Assembly (NCBI GenBank): GCA_035610835.1
Contig: CM069455.1
Location: forward strand, 43,206,928-43,270,927
Reading direction: 5' to 3'
DNA: 64,000 nucleotides
Origin: Ophiura sarsii
Taxonomy: Eukaryota; Echinodermata; Ophiuroidea; Amphilepidida; Ophiuridae
The translations under genes and the position numbers were made by a program. Positions 32,180 to 43,830 of this stretch are shown here, piece by piece; positions within the stretch are counted from its first letter, which is position 1, and each line of letters opens with the position of its first letter. Under the pieces are notes generated by a model, which saw only the letters and a list, made by a program, of their open reading frames with translations, made no database searches and had not been told where the DNA came from.

Positions 32180-32640
32180 ATCTATCTATCTAGCCTATTT
32201 CACTCCACTGCAGAAGGAAGGCCTCTTCGTCAATTTTCCATTTCACTCTGTCCTGAGCTGTTCTTTTCCAAGTAACGTTGCCATACTCTATGATGTCGTC
32301 TGTTTGGCCTGCCTCTTCCTCTGGTGAATGCTCTGGGGATCCAGTCTGTTAATTTATGAGCCCATCTGTTGTCTTTCCTCCTGGCTAGATGGCCAGCCCA
32401 TCTCCATTTTTTATTTTTATTTCCAGTATGATGTTCCTCACTTCTGTTTTCTTCCTTAAATCTGTGTTGGTCACCCTGTCCCTTCTTGTAACGCCAATCA
32501 ATATCCTTTCCATTGCCCTCTCAATGACTTTTAGCTTCTTCTCCAATCTCTTAGTTGTTGTCCATGTTTCTGAGCCATACGTCAAACATGATTATACCAA
32601 TTTCAGGTCCAGTTGCTACATTTTCCACTGACAAAATAAT
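32180..32640 (-). pseudogene. LINE reverse transcriptase C-terminal fragment
   Basis: The minus strand gives TYGSETWTTTKRLEKKLKVI, RAMERILIGVTRRDRVTN and, after a frame slip, KWRWAGHLARRKDNRWAHKL followed by GRGRPNRR. This is the conserved C-terminus of many animal non-LTR RTs. A stop interrupts the end. The 3' side finishes in (GATA)n at about 32179-32192, a typical LINE tail. 5'-truncated at about 32640. Confidence 0.85.
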
Positions 32641-35071
32641 CATCTTTCACATAGGACACTTTCTTGACACACCTTGTATGCATATACTATTCTCTTGGTC
32701 GGTAAATAAGAGTTCGGTTTTTTTTATCCGCCGGTCAATTAGGGTTTAACTGATGATACGTAAATGGCTCTTTTAGCGCATGCGTAGAATGGCGTTCTCA
32801 GTCACGTCAGTCTATCTGGCCTTACCTTGTAAAGTATCAGTGACGTCATGTCGTTCTAATCCAACCTTCACTCTACTTATTAATTGGCCTTCAGAATCTT
32901 TGTTTTTTGATAAAACAAACAATATTTACACGGAATTTCTCTATATATAGCCAGGAGATATCGATGTAATAAAAGATTCACGAGTGCTGGTCATCACATC
33001 ATAATGTTTAACTTTCTTGATAAGGCGACGAAAAAAAACGTGGTCTACGTGCAAAAGGACTTCTCAGATAGAATTGGTCGGTCGGTCGGTTTTCTTATTC
33101 AAATTTATCGTGAATTTTTAACCATTTTCGAAATTTCAAAAAATAATACAACAACATTTTTACACATTTTCAAAAAACTTTAAAAAAAAAGTAAACAGTT
33201 AAATAAATATAAACATCTCGTAGAACAGGGTTTATCGTCACCTAATGATACACTTGATGAATTTCCCGCCACTCGAAAAAGCACAGCTTTGATCCTTGAG
33301 CTTTTAATTAAACAACATATTTTCAATGATATGAAAGATTTCGAAAAAATAAATTGACGTGAAATGGGCATGTATTTTTGGCGGGAAAATTGACCACTTG
33401 CAGGTATTCGGGTAGGACCGATTTTACAGGCTACCTTCAGGGTATAATAGGCAATAACACTCTAAATAGCTTCAACGACGTATTTTGATGACACGCATGA
33501 TGTGTTTACTGCATGGTCATTTAACCTTCGATAAAGATTCTGTTAGAATCGAAACGTCAGGTCCTCTTATATTTATTACATTAATATATCCACCGATATC
33601 CTTAACCTGAATCTGGGATATTTCTTGCACAGTTGTGTTTGTATGGTGCCCCAGAAACAGGAAAGTGAACTTTATACCCAAACTTTATTTTAAGATAAAA
33701 TGGAATCCAAACTTAGTTGGAAAATAGATACGATAAATTAACAGATAGATAAATAGATAAAAATGAATAAATGATTAAGTAAGTCAATAAATAAACAAAA
33801 TAGATGGGGAGATGAATACAAGCTATTTTGTAGAAATACTTACACATAAATGTATTAGCATGTATGGAGATCCATTACCAGGAAAGTAAACTTTATTCAA
33901 ACTTCAGAATTCTTTAATTCCAAGATATATAAAGATTCCACACCACTAAATGATTGTAGTCCTTGCCTACGAAACCGGACTTTCTCTCTATTTTATCAGG
34001 AAAGGTACTTATTGCCCCCAAATGATTAAAATTAGAATCAATTCCTGGTTTAGGACTGATATCTATTAACACAGTGCAAAAAAGGTCTTTTCAGTCCATT
34101 TTGTAGGTTTTTGGGTTATTTTGATTGTACAAGGTCTGTCAACACTGCTCAATTTGTTGATGATAAATAAGATCATACATCAGCTGTCCAAAATCAGGGG
34201 CTCATTTCCCGGTTATTGGTTGATGGTCTACGTAGTCACAAGTGTCATGGGCATATTTCTGATAACCATTTGGTTGATATTTCGAATGATAAAAAACCCT
34301 TGCTAAATGGATGGTTATGAATAATTAAAAATGAAAAGAACACGGACAGAGTATACAGCACTAAGAAACAGTATAAACTCCTTGAAGTATCGAGTTACGA
34401 CAACGACACTTGACCGTAGAGACAAACAAGGTAAAGGAGAAGAACTCGGACAAACTATACAGTCCCAAAGAAGATTTGAAAGACACTACCACAATGCATT
34501 GTGTTTTTGCAAATGCCCTTAATCTGGTTTACAATTCGTCTCGGCACCCATAGACATATGCACAATATCATGGCATCATAATGCATTCATCGTTGGAGCG
34601 CTTAGATTCTGGTTTACATCAATTAATAAAAATTGATCCCTTTTCTTATTTCTAAAACTTAAGAGCTCCACAACTGCATCATATGAAAAGAGCCTTAGTT
34701 GGCTGGTGCTCCCGCAATGCACTGTTGGATATCCTTAAAAAAATCTCTTTGATGCAGCCCTAAGATGCCGTAAACAATCTTTGGGGTATCAAGTTACGAC
34801 AAAGACACTTGACCGTAAAGACAAACGATTACCATGCTTGTTGGTTTGATTACATCCTCTACTCTTGCTGGATGAACTGCTTTGAAAAGGACGTGCTGAC
34901 TTGCAAAAGGAAGTGCGGTATTGCAAACTCAAGTGTTAGTCCTGACAAATAAAATTACAATCCATCCAAGTGTTATTTCTGGAAAATGTTGACGTAGCCT
35001 AATATCTGTTTATTTATTTTATGACGTTCTTTCTTGCTCGTGAGTTTCGCGATCAGGTAAAAGCTTCCAAA
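32641..35071. other. No gene called; two short direct repeats
   Basis: A 45-bp segment near 34385-34430 (GTATCGAGTTACGACAACG, ACACTTGACCGTAGAGACAA) recurs near 34785-34830. At 33515-33552, GATAAAGATTCTGTTAGAATC followed by GAAACGTCAGG resembles motifs seen in 3' regions of Penelope-like elements, but no coding supports this. GGTCGGTCGGTCGG occurs at about 33078. Confidence 0.4.
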
Positions 35072-35215
35072 CAGTGGCGTAGCTAGGATTTTTTTCAGTG
35101 GGGGGGGGGGGGGGGGGGGGGCAAGATTTCTAAAATTTTCGTAAAAGGTTGCCCCCCAAAAAAATTCTAGTCACTTACCTCGTGAATTTCACGTAAGTGG
35201 TGGGTGGGTGGGGGT

Positions 35216-35249
<34 letters not shown>

Positions 35250-35495
35250 GAGGTCACAAAATTTCGCACAGTCGAAAAAAAGCGCAGTAAATGTACTACT
35301 ACTACATGTACAATTTTCCCTTCTATTTGGCTAATAACGGTCTTTTTTCTCAATTTGTTCCTATTTTCTTTTTTTCTCACACTTTTTTGGGGGGTGGGAG
35401 GCGGGGGGCCCAATTTAGGGTTTTTTCGTCAGGGGGGCATTTGCCACACCTGCCCCCCCCCCCCCCACCCCCCCCCCCCCTGAGCTACGTCACTG
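35072..35495. mobile_element. hAT-type MITE with perfect 8-bp target duplication, copy 1
   Basis: CTTCCAAA at 35064-35071 is repeated exactly at 35496-35503. The ends are CAGTGGCGTAGCTAGG and TGAGCTACGTCACTG, fitting the CAGNG...CNCTG ends and 8-bp duplications of hAT transposons. The interior has long G and C runs and AAATGTACTACTACTACATG. Plus-strand frames of 91-97 codons and the minus frame are low-complexity by-products. Confidence 0.95.
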
Positions 35496-35663
35496 CTTCC
35501 AAAGCTACCGTTGGCCCCTCCCCTGACAGTGTCGTTTGGCGGAACTCGTTCGAAAACAAAACTCACGTTGTGACGTATTTCTGAACACGTTTCCTATATT
35601 ATTTCAAAAATTAGATGTAAGACTGGTTGTTATCAAACACATAATGTAATCGGAGACCGTTTG

Positions 35664-35690
35664 TTATACAGGGTGTATCAGAAAGAACTG
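35664..35690. mobile_element. Isolated mariner-type end
   Basis: TATACAGGGTGTATCAGAAAG resembles the outer ends of the mariner-like elements at 17989 and 45441. No opposite end was found downstream. Confidence 0.4.
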
Positions 35691-35910
35691 TACCGTGTTT
35701 CTAAAATACATAAAATATACAAAATGATTATTGTTTTAAATTCAAACACCTGCAATATAAAGGTGAACATGTTTCCTACATATGTTAATTTCATTGAAAT
35801 ATCTCTTTTTGTTCTCGTGGACATGGCAAGACTTAATCTAAAATCGATGAAAAACGTGATTTCAAATTTGTTAGCTCAAAAGCCATAGGCAAATCTGATC
35901 TGATTTTGTG

Positions 35911-36036
35911 GTTAGGATTAGGGTTAGGGTTATGTTTATGTTTATGTTTAGGGTTAGGGTTAGGGTTAGGGATAGGGTTAGGGTTAGGGTTAGGGTTAGG
36001 GTTAGGATTAGGATTAGGGTTAGGGTTAGGTTAGGT
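35911..36036. repeat. Interstitial telomere-like (TTAGGG)n tract
   Basis: About 20 units of TTAGGG with variants (TTAGGA, TTATGT, GATAGGG) read rightwards. The array is surrounded by ordinary sequence on both sides, so it is internal, not a chromosome end. It supports TTAGGG as the telomere repeat of the species (inference). Confidence 0.95.
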
Positions 36037-37448
36037 ACAAGCCACTTATACGTATCCATCCATACGTACTAGTATTGCCATGCTTACTTGAATAATTGTT
36101 ATTATTTTAAATCAAAATCTTAATTTTCTTTTACAGCCAAATATGGAATGCTTTTTTGATACGCATTATATATAGGTTATACGTAATTTGCAGTGTGATG
36201 TGACTCTCGGGTTAAAATTCATGTTTGAGCGGAATGTCGGGGGACAAGAAAACCCTTGGTTGTATCATGTGGTTAACGTGGTTTATGCCCGTAAAGTGCT
36301 ATGAGACTGTCTTTCTTAAAAAGCGATAGGTTTTTAAATTATTAATTGTATCGTTACTATAGTTTCCTTTGGGCACAAAGGGATTTGTGGATGGTCATTT
36401 TAATTGTCGCAACAGGATTTTTTCTCTTGCGAATCCAAAATATGCTTCATTTCCTGTATTTAAAGAAGGTCATGCTTAATTTCTAGATCGTTGATTTGCC
36501 CGTCAATGAGCTAAGATATCTTAAGTATTTAAATTCCGAGATAAAGCTACATTGGATTATGACGAAACAATATTATTGCGGAATGGTTTTATTTCCTTTA
36601 ACCATTTTAAATTCAACAGCAAACTTGTTATTAATTTCCACCTATAAAAAATCGTATAAATGGTGAAAACACGTCCACAATACGCCTCCAAATTCGTAAC
36701 ATCTTGTTGATCCTGGTATGCCGATCAATTGGAATCAAATGGACTCGCAGCGATTTGAAGAGTTGCCGGTATTGCGCAATAATCGGGTAATATCTAATTT
36801 TTATATCCCATCAAGATATGTTTGTTTCAGAAGATGGTTTCAGTACCCAGTACTTTATGCAGCTAATAATTATTACATGACATAATAAGTACCAGTGAAA
36901 TTCACGATGAGGCCAGCTCAAAATTCATGTATTTATCTACGGTTTTCTAACCGTGGCAGGAAAAACACCACCTATCCTGACAGCATTGCAAAGGACATGG
37001 GTCTTGACCTAAGTGATATTCCACAGCTCATGATGAAGAAGTAAAAGTTGTTCCATGAGTGCCCGTGAGGGCACGAATGGAACATTTTACTTGTATGCGT
37101 ACATGGCCAATAGTCAAACTTGATGTATGAGGGCTCACCGAGTTGTTATGATTTTAATACCAACAGACTGGTACCTCCATAAAAACAGGCTGGTATTAAC
37201 TTACAAACCATTAAGAGCGCCAAGAAATTAGTCCAAGTATTAGATTATACCCTGCAAATAAGATTATACCCTACAAATAAAATTTCATTATAATATGTAG
37301 TCCTAATGTTTGATATTGTGAAATTGACAAAAAGACAAAAAGATAACAAAGTAAACCGAACTTGTTTTAGCCAAGGTCTGTGTGGAGACGAACTGTGAAA
37401 GTGTAGAATCACATTATATCGCTCGTTTATCTGTCTAGACATGTTATA
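36037..37448. other. No gene seen; one hairpin
   Basis: At 37048-37085, GTTCCAT-GAGTGCCC pairs with GGGCAC-GAATGGAAC across 4 nt. Around 37155-37195 TAATACCA has an inverted partner TGGTATTA. Otherwise no supportable features. Confidence 0.5.
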
Positions 37449-37585
37449 TAAACACTTTCCACACGGGAGTTGTCTGCAGACGACAGTTCCAAAATGTCAC
37501 AGAATGCTTCAAAAATGTCATAATTATTGAATTTCATCGCTATATTATATGGAATCACCATTAATAAAAATCCTTTAAAAATGAT
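37449..37585. mobile_element. MITE of the TTAACACTTTCC family, truncated
   Basis: Begins AAACACTTTCCACACGGGAG and keeps TGTCTGCAGACGACA and the ATGGAATCACCATTA segment, then diverges. The second half is missing. Confidence 0.8.
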
Positions 37586-38254
37586 AGGCGACCCAAATAA
37601 ATAATAATGGTTAGCCAGGAAGGCGTATTATAACATGGCTGGTGTTTTCATAGCAGAATGAGCAGTGATTAAGAAATGGAAGGGTGGTGGACTGTGGGAA
37701 GTGTTGGTATACGAATTAAAAAGTAGGAGTACCTAACAATTGATAGCAATTAGGTATAGCACGACTCGTGAAAGGAAACGAAGCAAGACATACAGGTAGG
37801 AAAATATGCTCGGTAGCATGTATGATTCTTATTAGAAAATTATAATGTTGTATTATATACATACATAAAAGCAAATTTAGATGTTTTGATGTATACAAAC
37901 ATGGCTACATAACACATAGATGGGTTTCAAATAGTGTTTTTTTTTCTATTTGGGTAAAATCTACACGTCGGGTCCTTTAGAAAGCTGGTTTCAGTTTTCC
38001 ACTAAATAACGTAACAGGTTTTAAGTCTTCCCACAATTGCCAAATATTTCCCCCGGGTTTTACAGCACTTCCCATCACAAAATGTCCTTTTTTATTATAA
38101 TATGAATTCATTTTACAACTGAAGATTAAAGCGCCAAAAAAATATGCCCAACAGTTGGTTGGTTCGGTCATCTTTTTTGTTCTTTTCCATCATGAAAAAC
38201 AATATTGACAAGCCCTAAAACATTATTGGGCAGTATTCGTTGCATGTAGGACTC

Positions 38255-38825
38255 AAGGAAGTTTTTGACTTGATTTTTTGAATTTTGTGAGTGCTGTAAT
38301 TATTGAACTATTAATCAAATACATATAAAAGTATACCTTTTTGGAAAGGAAATGGATCGGAAAATTCAAATTTTGCGTCAATTTTGACCAAAAATGTTGG
38401 ATTTTTTTTGTGGAGAAAATCACCAAAAAAATCACCAAAGCTAACAAAAATAATTGTGAGTAAAAATCCCCAAATGTCTAGATTATGATGTAAGGACACT
38501 AATTTAGGGACGATTTTTTTTTTCACTTTTTTGGCGCTTTTTGGTCAAAATTTCAAAAAATATTAAATTAGGTTTAAAAATAAATAAAATCATCCCTAAG
38601 TTAGTGTCTTTACATCATAATCTAGAAATTTGGGGGTTTTTTTGTTAGCTTTGTTGAACTTTTTGGGTGATTTTCTTAAAAAATAAACATTTTTTGTCAA
38701 AATCGACGCAAAATTTGGATTCTCTGAACTATTTCCTTTTCAAAAATGTATACTTTCATACACATTTGATTAATAGTTCAATAATTACAGCACTCACAAA
38801 ATTTGACAAATGACTTCTTTAAGTC
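38255..38825. mobile_element. Large foldback, arms of about 250 bp
   Basis: Left arm 38262-38530 and right arm 38585-38825 are imperfect complements (GTGAGTGCTGTAATTATTGA with TCAATAATTACAGCACTCAC; TTAGGGACGATTT with AAATCATCCCTAA). The interior is T-rich. A partial relative of the right arm is at 51180-51330. Two minus-strand frames overlap the left arm and are not genes. Confidence 0.88.
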
Positions 38826-38829
38826 CCCT

Positions 38830-39460
38830 TAAACCAATTTTTTTTAAAAATGGGTTAGGCCGTAGAACAGGATTTAAAAAAAAAAATATTTGTGTGATTA
38901 TATTTTCAGAATAATGAGCGCATCGGCTGCTTTTTTAATGTGTTTTTTTTTCAAAATGAAAATCCATGGGTCGTGGTTTAAAGAAATAGCATGATCAAGG
39001 GTGATTGTCGTTAGAGTATACTGGGGCCAGGTCAGGGTGAAGTTTTGGTGATTATGGGTGAATGCTTCAATCTTTTGTTCACAAAACAGAATAATAGCCT
39101 AATTAATAACCCTTTAGTTACATTTAGAATTAAGTGAAAGTACCAACATTGTGAGTCCACCTTGTCAAGAGTTTGAGTCCATCCTGCCCATTGAATTCAC
39201 AGAGAAGTCTATTTTAAATTAAAGTCATGTTTCTCTCATATTTCTTTACAATGCCTGAAATTATATGTGCATGTTTGCGGATACATAAATTCATGTTGGA
39301 CAAAACGCTTTTTTAAGATTTTGTAAATATTTTTACTTTATTTACTTTATTTGTAGTACAAATTATGGTATGAATAAATAATACACCACTAGGATAAAAT
39401 ATACTTTATAAAGTTATTCAGGAGTGTGACAATCCTGTACTTTTTATCATATTTACTTAC
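38830..39460. other. No gene seen
   Basis: AT-rich sequence between a foldback and a LINE fragment, without recognised features. Confidence 0.5.
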
Positions 39461-39466
39461 TACTTA

Positions 39467-40063
39467 CTACTTATGTCGTTCTCGAACGGTTCTCGTGATG
39501 GCTCGCCAAACTACTCTGTCCCTCATGCATGCTTTCATCTCCTCATCCTTCAGTCCTGTGTCTTTCGCCAAGACGTCCAAGTATGTTAAGGCTGGGCGTC
39601 CGACAGATATATGTCCGTGCTTGGGTCTCCATAGCAGAAGGTCAGACACTATTTCATTTTCTCTTCTCATGCAATGCCCGGCAAATCTCATCCTTCGGTC
39701 TGTGATGTTTTCTGATACCTTTTGTAATTTTCCATACAGGTCTTTGTTCGGTACCTTGTCTTTCCAACTAATGTTGAGTGCAGTTCTCAGCATTCTAGTG
39801 TAGCACCCATCTAGAGATTTCTTAAGTCTGTTGGTGATGGTCCATGTCTCAGCTCCATACAGTAGAACACTTTGACCAGTAGCTTGGAAAAGTCTGATAT
39901 TTATTTTTCGACAGAGGCTGGATTTCCACACTTTGTTCAGAGCATTGCAGGCCTTCCAAGCAAGTGCTTTGCGTATTTTTATGTCATGCTGGCTACTACC
40001 AACCCAAGCTCCCAGGTATTTGAAGTCCTCTACGTTGTCTAGGTTACTTCCATCATCATATTT
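39467..40063 (-). pseudogene. LINE reverse transcriptase C-terminal fragment
   Basis: One continuous minus-strand frame from about 40063 to the stop at 39467 (about 198 codons) begins inside the RT (NVEDFKYLGAWVGSS) and runs through LLYGAETWTITNRLKKSLDG, RFAGHCMRRENEIVSDLLLW and KHGHISVGRPALTYLDVL to RTVRERHK. The YLG, YGxETWT and GHC-RR motifs are typical of animal non-LTR elements. 5'-truncated, no catalytic YADD. The 3' side ends in AGTAAGTAGTAAGT-type repeats. The frame is intact, so insertion was fairly recent. Confidence 0.9.
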
Positions 40064-40611
40064 ACATTAAATCATTGCCATATAATTCCATTTTCAAACA
40101 GTCAAGATGTTCATTGAACTTAACAATGCATTAAAATACAATCAAAATAAATGTGTATTTTTTATTTTTCCTTTATTGGAAAGCTTAAAAGGGTTTCTTG
40201 CATTCGAGTTAACCTCGAAGCTATCGCTATACTCGAGGCTAAGTTTGTCGTATGGACAGACACTCTGTTTATATTTTTATGTTGGGCCGGGAATAACTAT
40301 ATTCTAGAGTCTAGTGGCTGTTTGAACAGGCCTTATAGTGGTCCCAGAAGTTCTTAAGCAAACATCACTTGGTTGAAAAAGGCTTGCAATGATAGAAAAC
40401 CAACCTACTGTGAAATAGCTGCCATATGCTTAGTAGTATTTGATGATGATATTATTTTGCTCCATCAATGTAAGGATATTATCAATTGGCATACAGCAGC
40501 TTTATTATTTGTCTCTATTCATTACTGTTTGCCAAGAATGATGTCAAATTGCAAAACATGATGTTCAAAACCTGTTTAACACTGTTTAAACTGGTTTAAC
40601 TGCAAAAAGGT
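40064..40611. other. No gene seen
   Basis: Short overlapping plus-strand frames (62-68 codons) without domains. Confidence 0.45.
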
Positions 40612-40853
40612 CAACACAATCATTGCTGGTTTGATACAAAACAGCTTCTTCAGAAACCTTTCTCAACTGTCAAAGTCTATATCAAGAATTACTGAACCCA
40701 TACTGTAGGCATGTGTGTACTTATTTTAATGTATTTCTCATGGTGATTCCAAATTTGGTGATGATATTCAAAAATTGTGATATTTACGAGAGAAAAAAAT
40801 TGTGCACTTTTAGAACTTTCGTCTGCAGACGACTGCTGCGAGGAAAGTGTTAA
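40612..40853. mobile_element. MITE of the TTAACACTTTCC family, left end eroded
   Basis: Ends with GACTGCTGCGAGGAAAGTGTTAA at 40853. The interior (TTTCTCAACTGTCAAAGTC, GGCATGTGTGTACTTATTTT) is collinear with the family. The left inverted end is lost. Confidence 0.87.
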
Positions 40854-40868
40854 AGCAAGAGGGTCAAC

Positions 40869-41185
40869 CAGTGGCGTAGCTAGGATTTTTTTCAGGGGGG
40901 GGCAAGATTTCTAAAATTTTCGTAAAAGGTTGCCCCCAAAAAAATTCTAGTCACTTACCTCGTGAATTTCACGTAAGTGGGGGGGGGGGGTTGAGCACAG
41001 TAAATGTACTAAATGTACAACTTTGCCTTCTATTTGGCTAATAACCTCGGTCTTTTTGGTCAATTTTTTACTATTTCCGTTTTTTCTCACCCTTTTTTTT
41101 TTAGCGGGGTGGGGGGCACAAATTGGGGTTTTTTCGTCAGGGGGGCATTTGCCCCCCCCCCCCCCCCCCTTGAGCTACGCAACTG
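40869..41185. mobile_element. hAT-type MITE with perfect 8-bp target duplication, copy 2
   Basis: GGGTCAAC at 40861-40868 is repeated exactly at 41186-41193. The ends CAGTGGCGTAGCTAGG and TGAGCTACGCAACTG match copy 1 at 35072. The interior is collinear but shorter, with G and C homopolymers of different lengths. It inserted about 8 bp beyond the MITE ending at 40853. Confidence 0.95.
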
Positions 41186-41193
41186 GGGTCAAC

Positions 41194-41849
41194 GGTGCAA
41201 GCACGTTAGGAAACCTTTCGAGCGTTTCATGTACGTTTGTTTTAAAAATTCTTGGCTTCAGTGATTGTTTCATAAGAAAGTATAGGAAATTGTTATATTG
41301 ATAAAACAGGACACAGCTAACACATCTAAAGTTGACCGGTTTTTTTCTTGGATTGGATAGGCCTATGCAGGGCAGTCTGATATATGAGCAGATACCCTTG
41401 CGTTTGGCAAGCATATGGGCGGTAAGGAGTGTGTGTAAATTTTGGATTGCATTGACAACCAAATTGAATAACAATGTTATATACTCTAACATAAACTCAT
41501 CAAATATAATTAGAAACCTATCAAACTTGATTAGAATACCGTATCTACGAGGGACATTCTATAGTTCAGTCAGTTCCAAATTGGCGAAACCTGTTTACAG
41601 CAGCGAATGAATTCAGTGTCGCAGTGGCGTCCCCTTTTGGATATCATTTGATTGAGAGGAAAAAAAATATCTAGGGAAAACACACATTTTGGTATAATGA
41701 AAATTACAACAAACATGAAATTACCCATTTTTGTACATCATCAATCTTGAACCTGTTAGTCACATCTTTAGATCAAATACCTTGTAGAACATCTCAGTTG
41801 CTATACTGACTGAGTTTTGATCCTGCAAATATCATATCAAATTTTACTT
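41194..41849. other. No gene called
   Basis: Plus- and minus-strand frames of about 92-105 codons overlap here without domains. CAGTGGCGTCCCC at 41623 may be another hAT-like end. Confidence 0.4.
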
Positions 41850-42249
41850 CTACTTAACGCGCTGCTGCTTTGTGCACCTTTTGGACTTCTTACCATAGGT
41901 TGGGATAGCCTCTGGGGCATTTTCTACTAGTTTTTGGCAAGCGGGACTAAGATCCTCAAATTTAACCCAGCTATTGTTCTTGGGAGAAAATGAGAGCCAC
42001 TTGACCCGGTATACCCATTTGTTCTGAGAAAATTTCTTGCAAATGATTTTCTCAATCTCATAGTACTGGTCGTTGTCGTGTGTGTCATTTGTGTGTGGGG
42101 GTGCCCCGTGCATGTTATCTTTACTGTTGACTACACGTTTATCACCTCCTGTATCCGTATCAGAAAGTACAATGTCTTTCTGTGTTTGTACTTGCACATT
42201 ATCATGTATGTCATTGTTATCAGAGGGTGTGCTGGCTTCTGGAATCAAC
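41850..42249 (-). pseudogene. Chromodomain segment of a Gypsy-like retrotransposon
   Basis: The minus-strand frame ends ...QQRVK at 41850. It contains YYEIEKIICKKFSQNKWVYR, VKWLSFSPKNNSWVKFEDL and SPACQKLVENAPEA, the fold pattern of a chromodomain (YEVEKI, YxVKWxG, W-x-EDL). It is preceded by a polar linker. A C-terminal chromodomain following an integrase GPY/F module is the layout of chromovirus-type Gypsy elements. The integrase part lies at 42863-43023, separated by an inserted LINE. The first few residues of the frame come from the LINE's microsatellite tail. Confidence 0.85.
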
Positions 42250-42254
42250 TCTTG

Positions 42255-42862
42255 ATTATCATACATACATACATACATTATTGGTATTTATATAGCGCTG
42301 CTACATCGAGATCGTAGCGCTTTATGACAAAACAAAAATAAGCATACTCAACAAAAACAAAACTAATTACTGTACAAATGGGTTTTAAGAGATTTTTAAA
42401 AATGGCTACAGATGGAGACTCTCTGATGTGAATTGGGAGGTCATTCCAGATGGAGGGGGCAGTGTAATAAAATGTCCTACGTTCAGCAGACTGTAGGAGC
42501 TTGGTGGTTTTATGAACAGTTAGACGGGTGGTGTCTGATGCTGAACGCAGGTTAGGACGAGCAGGGTGATAGATGGTGAGCGTTGAAGCGATGTAACTGG
42601 GTGCCATATGGTTGAGGCATTTATATACAAATAACATAATTTTAAAAACAATCCTCTTTTCAACAGGAAGCCAGTGTAATGCATGTAGACATGGTGTGGC
42701 ATGGTCCTGTTTACGAACTTGACATATCATCTTCGCGGCCCAATTCTGAATACGTTGCAGCCTGCTTATGTCTGTCTTGTTGGCACCAAGAAGCAGGCCA
42801 CTTCCGTAATCTATCTTGGACAAGATTAGTGCGCGGATAACAAGATGGCAACATGTCTATCT
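42255..42862 (-). pseudogene. CR1/L2-like LINE 3' end inserted in the Gypsy remnant
   Basis: Minus-strand coding CCHLVIRALILSKIDYG, LQRIQNWAAKMI, LHALHWLPVEKRIVFKIMLF, LNHMAPSYIASTL and TAPSIWNDLPIHIRESPSVA, FKNLLK is the standard C-terminus of CR1/L2/Jockey-like RTs. It is followed by AGCGCTATATAAATACC and an (ATGT)n tail at about 42256-42285. 5'-truncated. It separates the integrase tail from the chromodomain of the host retroelement, so it is younger. Confidence 0.92.
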
Positions 42863-43023
42863 AACACATGCTTTAGTCGATTCACATGAATCTGTCGTGG
42901 ACACATTATCCGATGTTAGTCGAAGACGTACATGAATATCAGACAATTTCTCAACAACGTAATATGGCCCCTGCCATGGTTTGGACAACTTTTTAGTCTG
43001 CACAGCTAAAAAACGAACCGTGA
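42863..43023 (-). pseudogene. Integrase GPY/F segment of a Gypsy-like retrotransposon
   Basis: The minus strand reads VRFLAVQTKKLSKPWQGPYY, VVEKLSDIHVRLTSDN and STTDSCESTKACV. KLSKPWxGPYxVxEKLSDxxVRL is the GPY/F module at the integrase C-terminus. The upstream integrase core, RT and RNase H are missing. The frame ends at the junction with the inserted LINE. Confidence 0.88.
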
Positions 43024-43409
43024 TACGCGTTAATCGTGCCTGATTAACGTGTGTTGATTGAAAAAACGACCAATTATTTAATCTTTCAAGAGTAAAATAC
43101 GGGTAGTACCGTTAATCTCTGCCAGATTAAATGTAATTTTTTGTGAAAGAGTAATTGTTTCTATCGTTTTGCTGTATTTTACTCAAATTGCGATTAAAAC
43201 TTATAATCGCATTGCTTCACCGGTCGCGTCTTCCCCGTCAGTCACTCCTCGAGTGATTAAGAAATCAATACCATATGATTAAAACTTGCACGAACGTGGT
43301 TATTGTGTTCGCCATTTGCCATAGAGAGCCGTGCCGCAAGATGGACACGGAGATGAACACCAGTGAAATGGAGGTTTTGATGAATCTTTGGAGCTCGTGA
43401 AATTCAGCT
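43024..43409. other. Internal region of the retroelement remnant, unreadable
   Basis: Lies between the GPY/F and gag-like pieces, where pol should be, but shows no RT, protease or integrase motifs. Most of the internal coding has been deleted or replaced. Confidence 0.4.
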
Positions 43410-43639
43410 AAGTGGGGGGTGGGGGGGGGGTAGCGATGTGGTTGTCCCAAAACAATCGCATGGTACAAGTGGCAAATGTACCGACGGAACCTACCTATGT
43501 CTCTGAAAAAGGTAAAGTGGTACACAAAAAAGGTATATTGTCGAATTTTACGGGGGCGCGTACACAAAAAAAGGTATATTGTAATTTTTTACGGGGGGCG
43601 CCCGCCCCCAAAGCCCCCCTCCCCCTGTATCCGCCACTG
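43410..43639. mobile_element. G-rich hAT-like insertion interrupting gag
   Basis: On the minus strand it begins CAGTGGCGGATACAGGGGGA, fitting a CAGNG-type hAT end, and carries GGGGGCGCCCCC-like blocks and two repeats of ACACAAAAAAGGTATATTG. It truncates the gag-like frame at 43639. The other end is not clear; a G run lies at 43413-43430. Confidence 0.55.
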
Positions 43640-43807
43640 ATCAGCATACCTTGCAAACTTGTTCAACCACGAGTTTACATCCTCGTGAGGGTGTCCATTG
43701 AATTTGGGTAGTCTCAAGGAATTTGACTGTTCATTGACATGTTGTGTGGCTGTCGTAGCGCTCGCAGCATCCAATGCCTGTCGAAAAACATGTACTAGGT
43801 CTTCCAT
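43640..43807 (-). pseudogene. gag-like N-terminal fragment of a Gypsy-like retrotransposon
   Basis: The minus-strand ATG at 43807 starts MEDLVHVFRQALDAASATT, continuing to SLRLPKFNGHPHEDVNSWLN and KFARYADQ. LPKFNG-x-(E/D)DV-x-WL-x-K(F) is typical of Ty3/Gypsy gag proteins. The frame is then broken by the insertion at 43639. Orientation agrees with the GPY/F and chromodomain pieces, so all three probably come from one decayed element. Confidence 0.82.
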
Positions 43808-43830
43808 GACTATACCGGGATTCTAACTTT

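Noticed and set aside
33515..33560. Hammerhead-type ribozyme at GAATCGAAACGTCAGG
   Set aside because: A GAAAC core is present, but the CUGAUGA core and the required stems are not found in the right arrangement.
35189..35584. Gly- and Pro-rich frames of 74-97 codons
   Set aside because: Homopolymer runs inside a hAT MITE; the equivalent frames in the second copy have different lengths and sequence.
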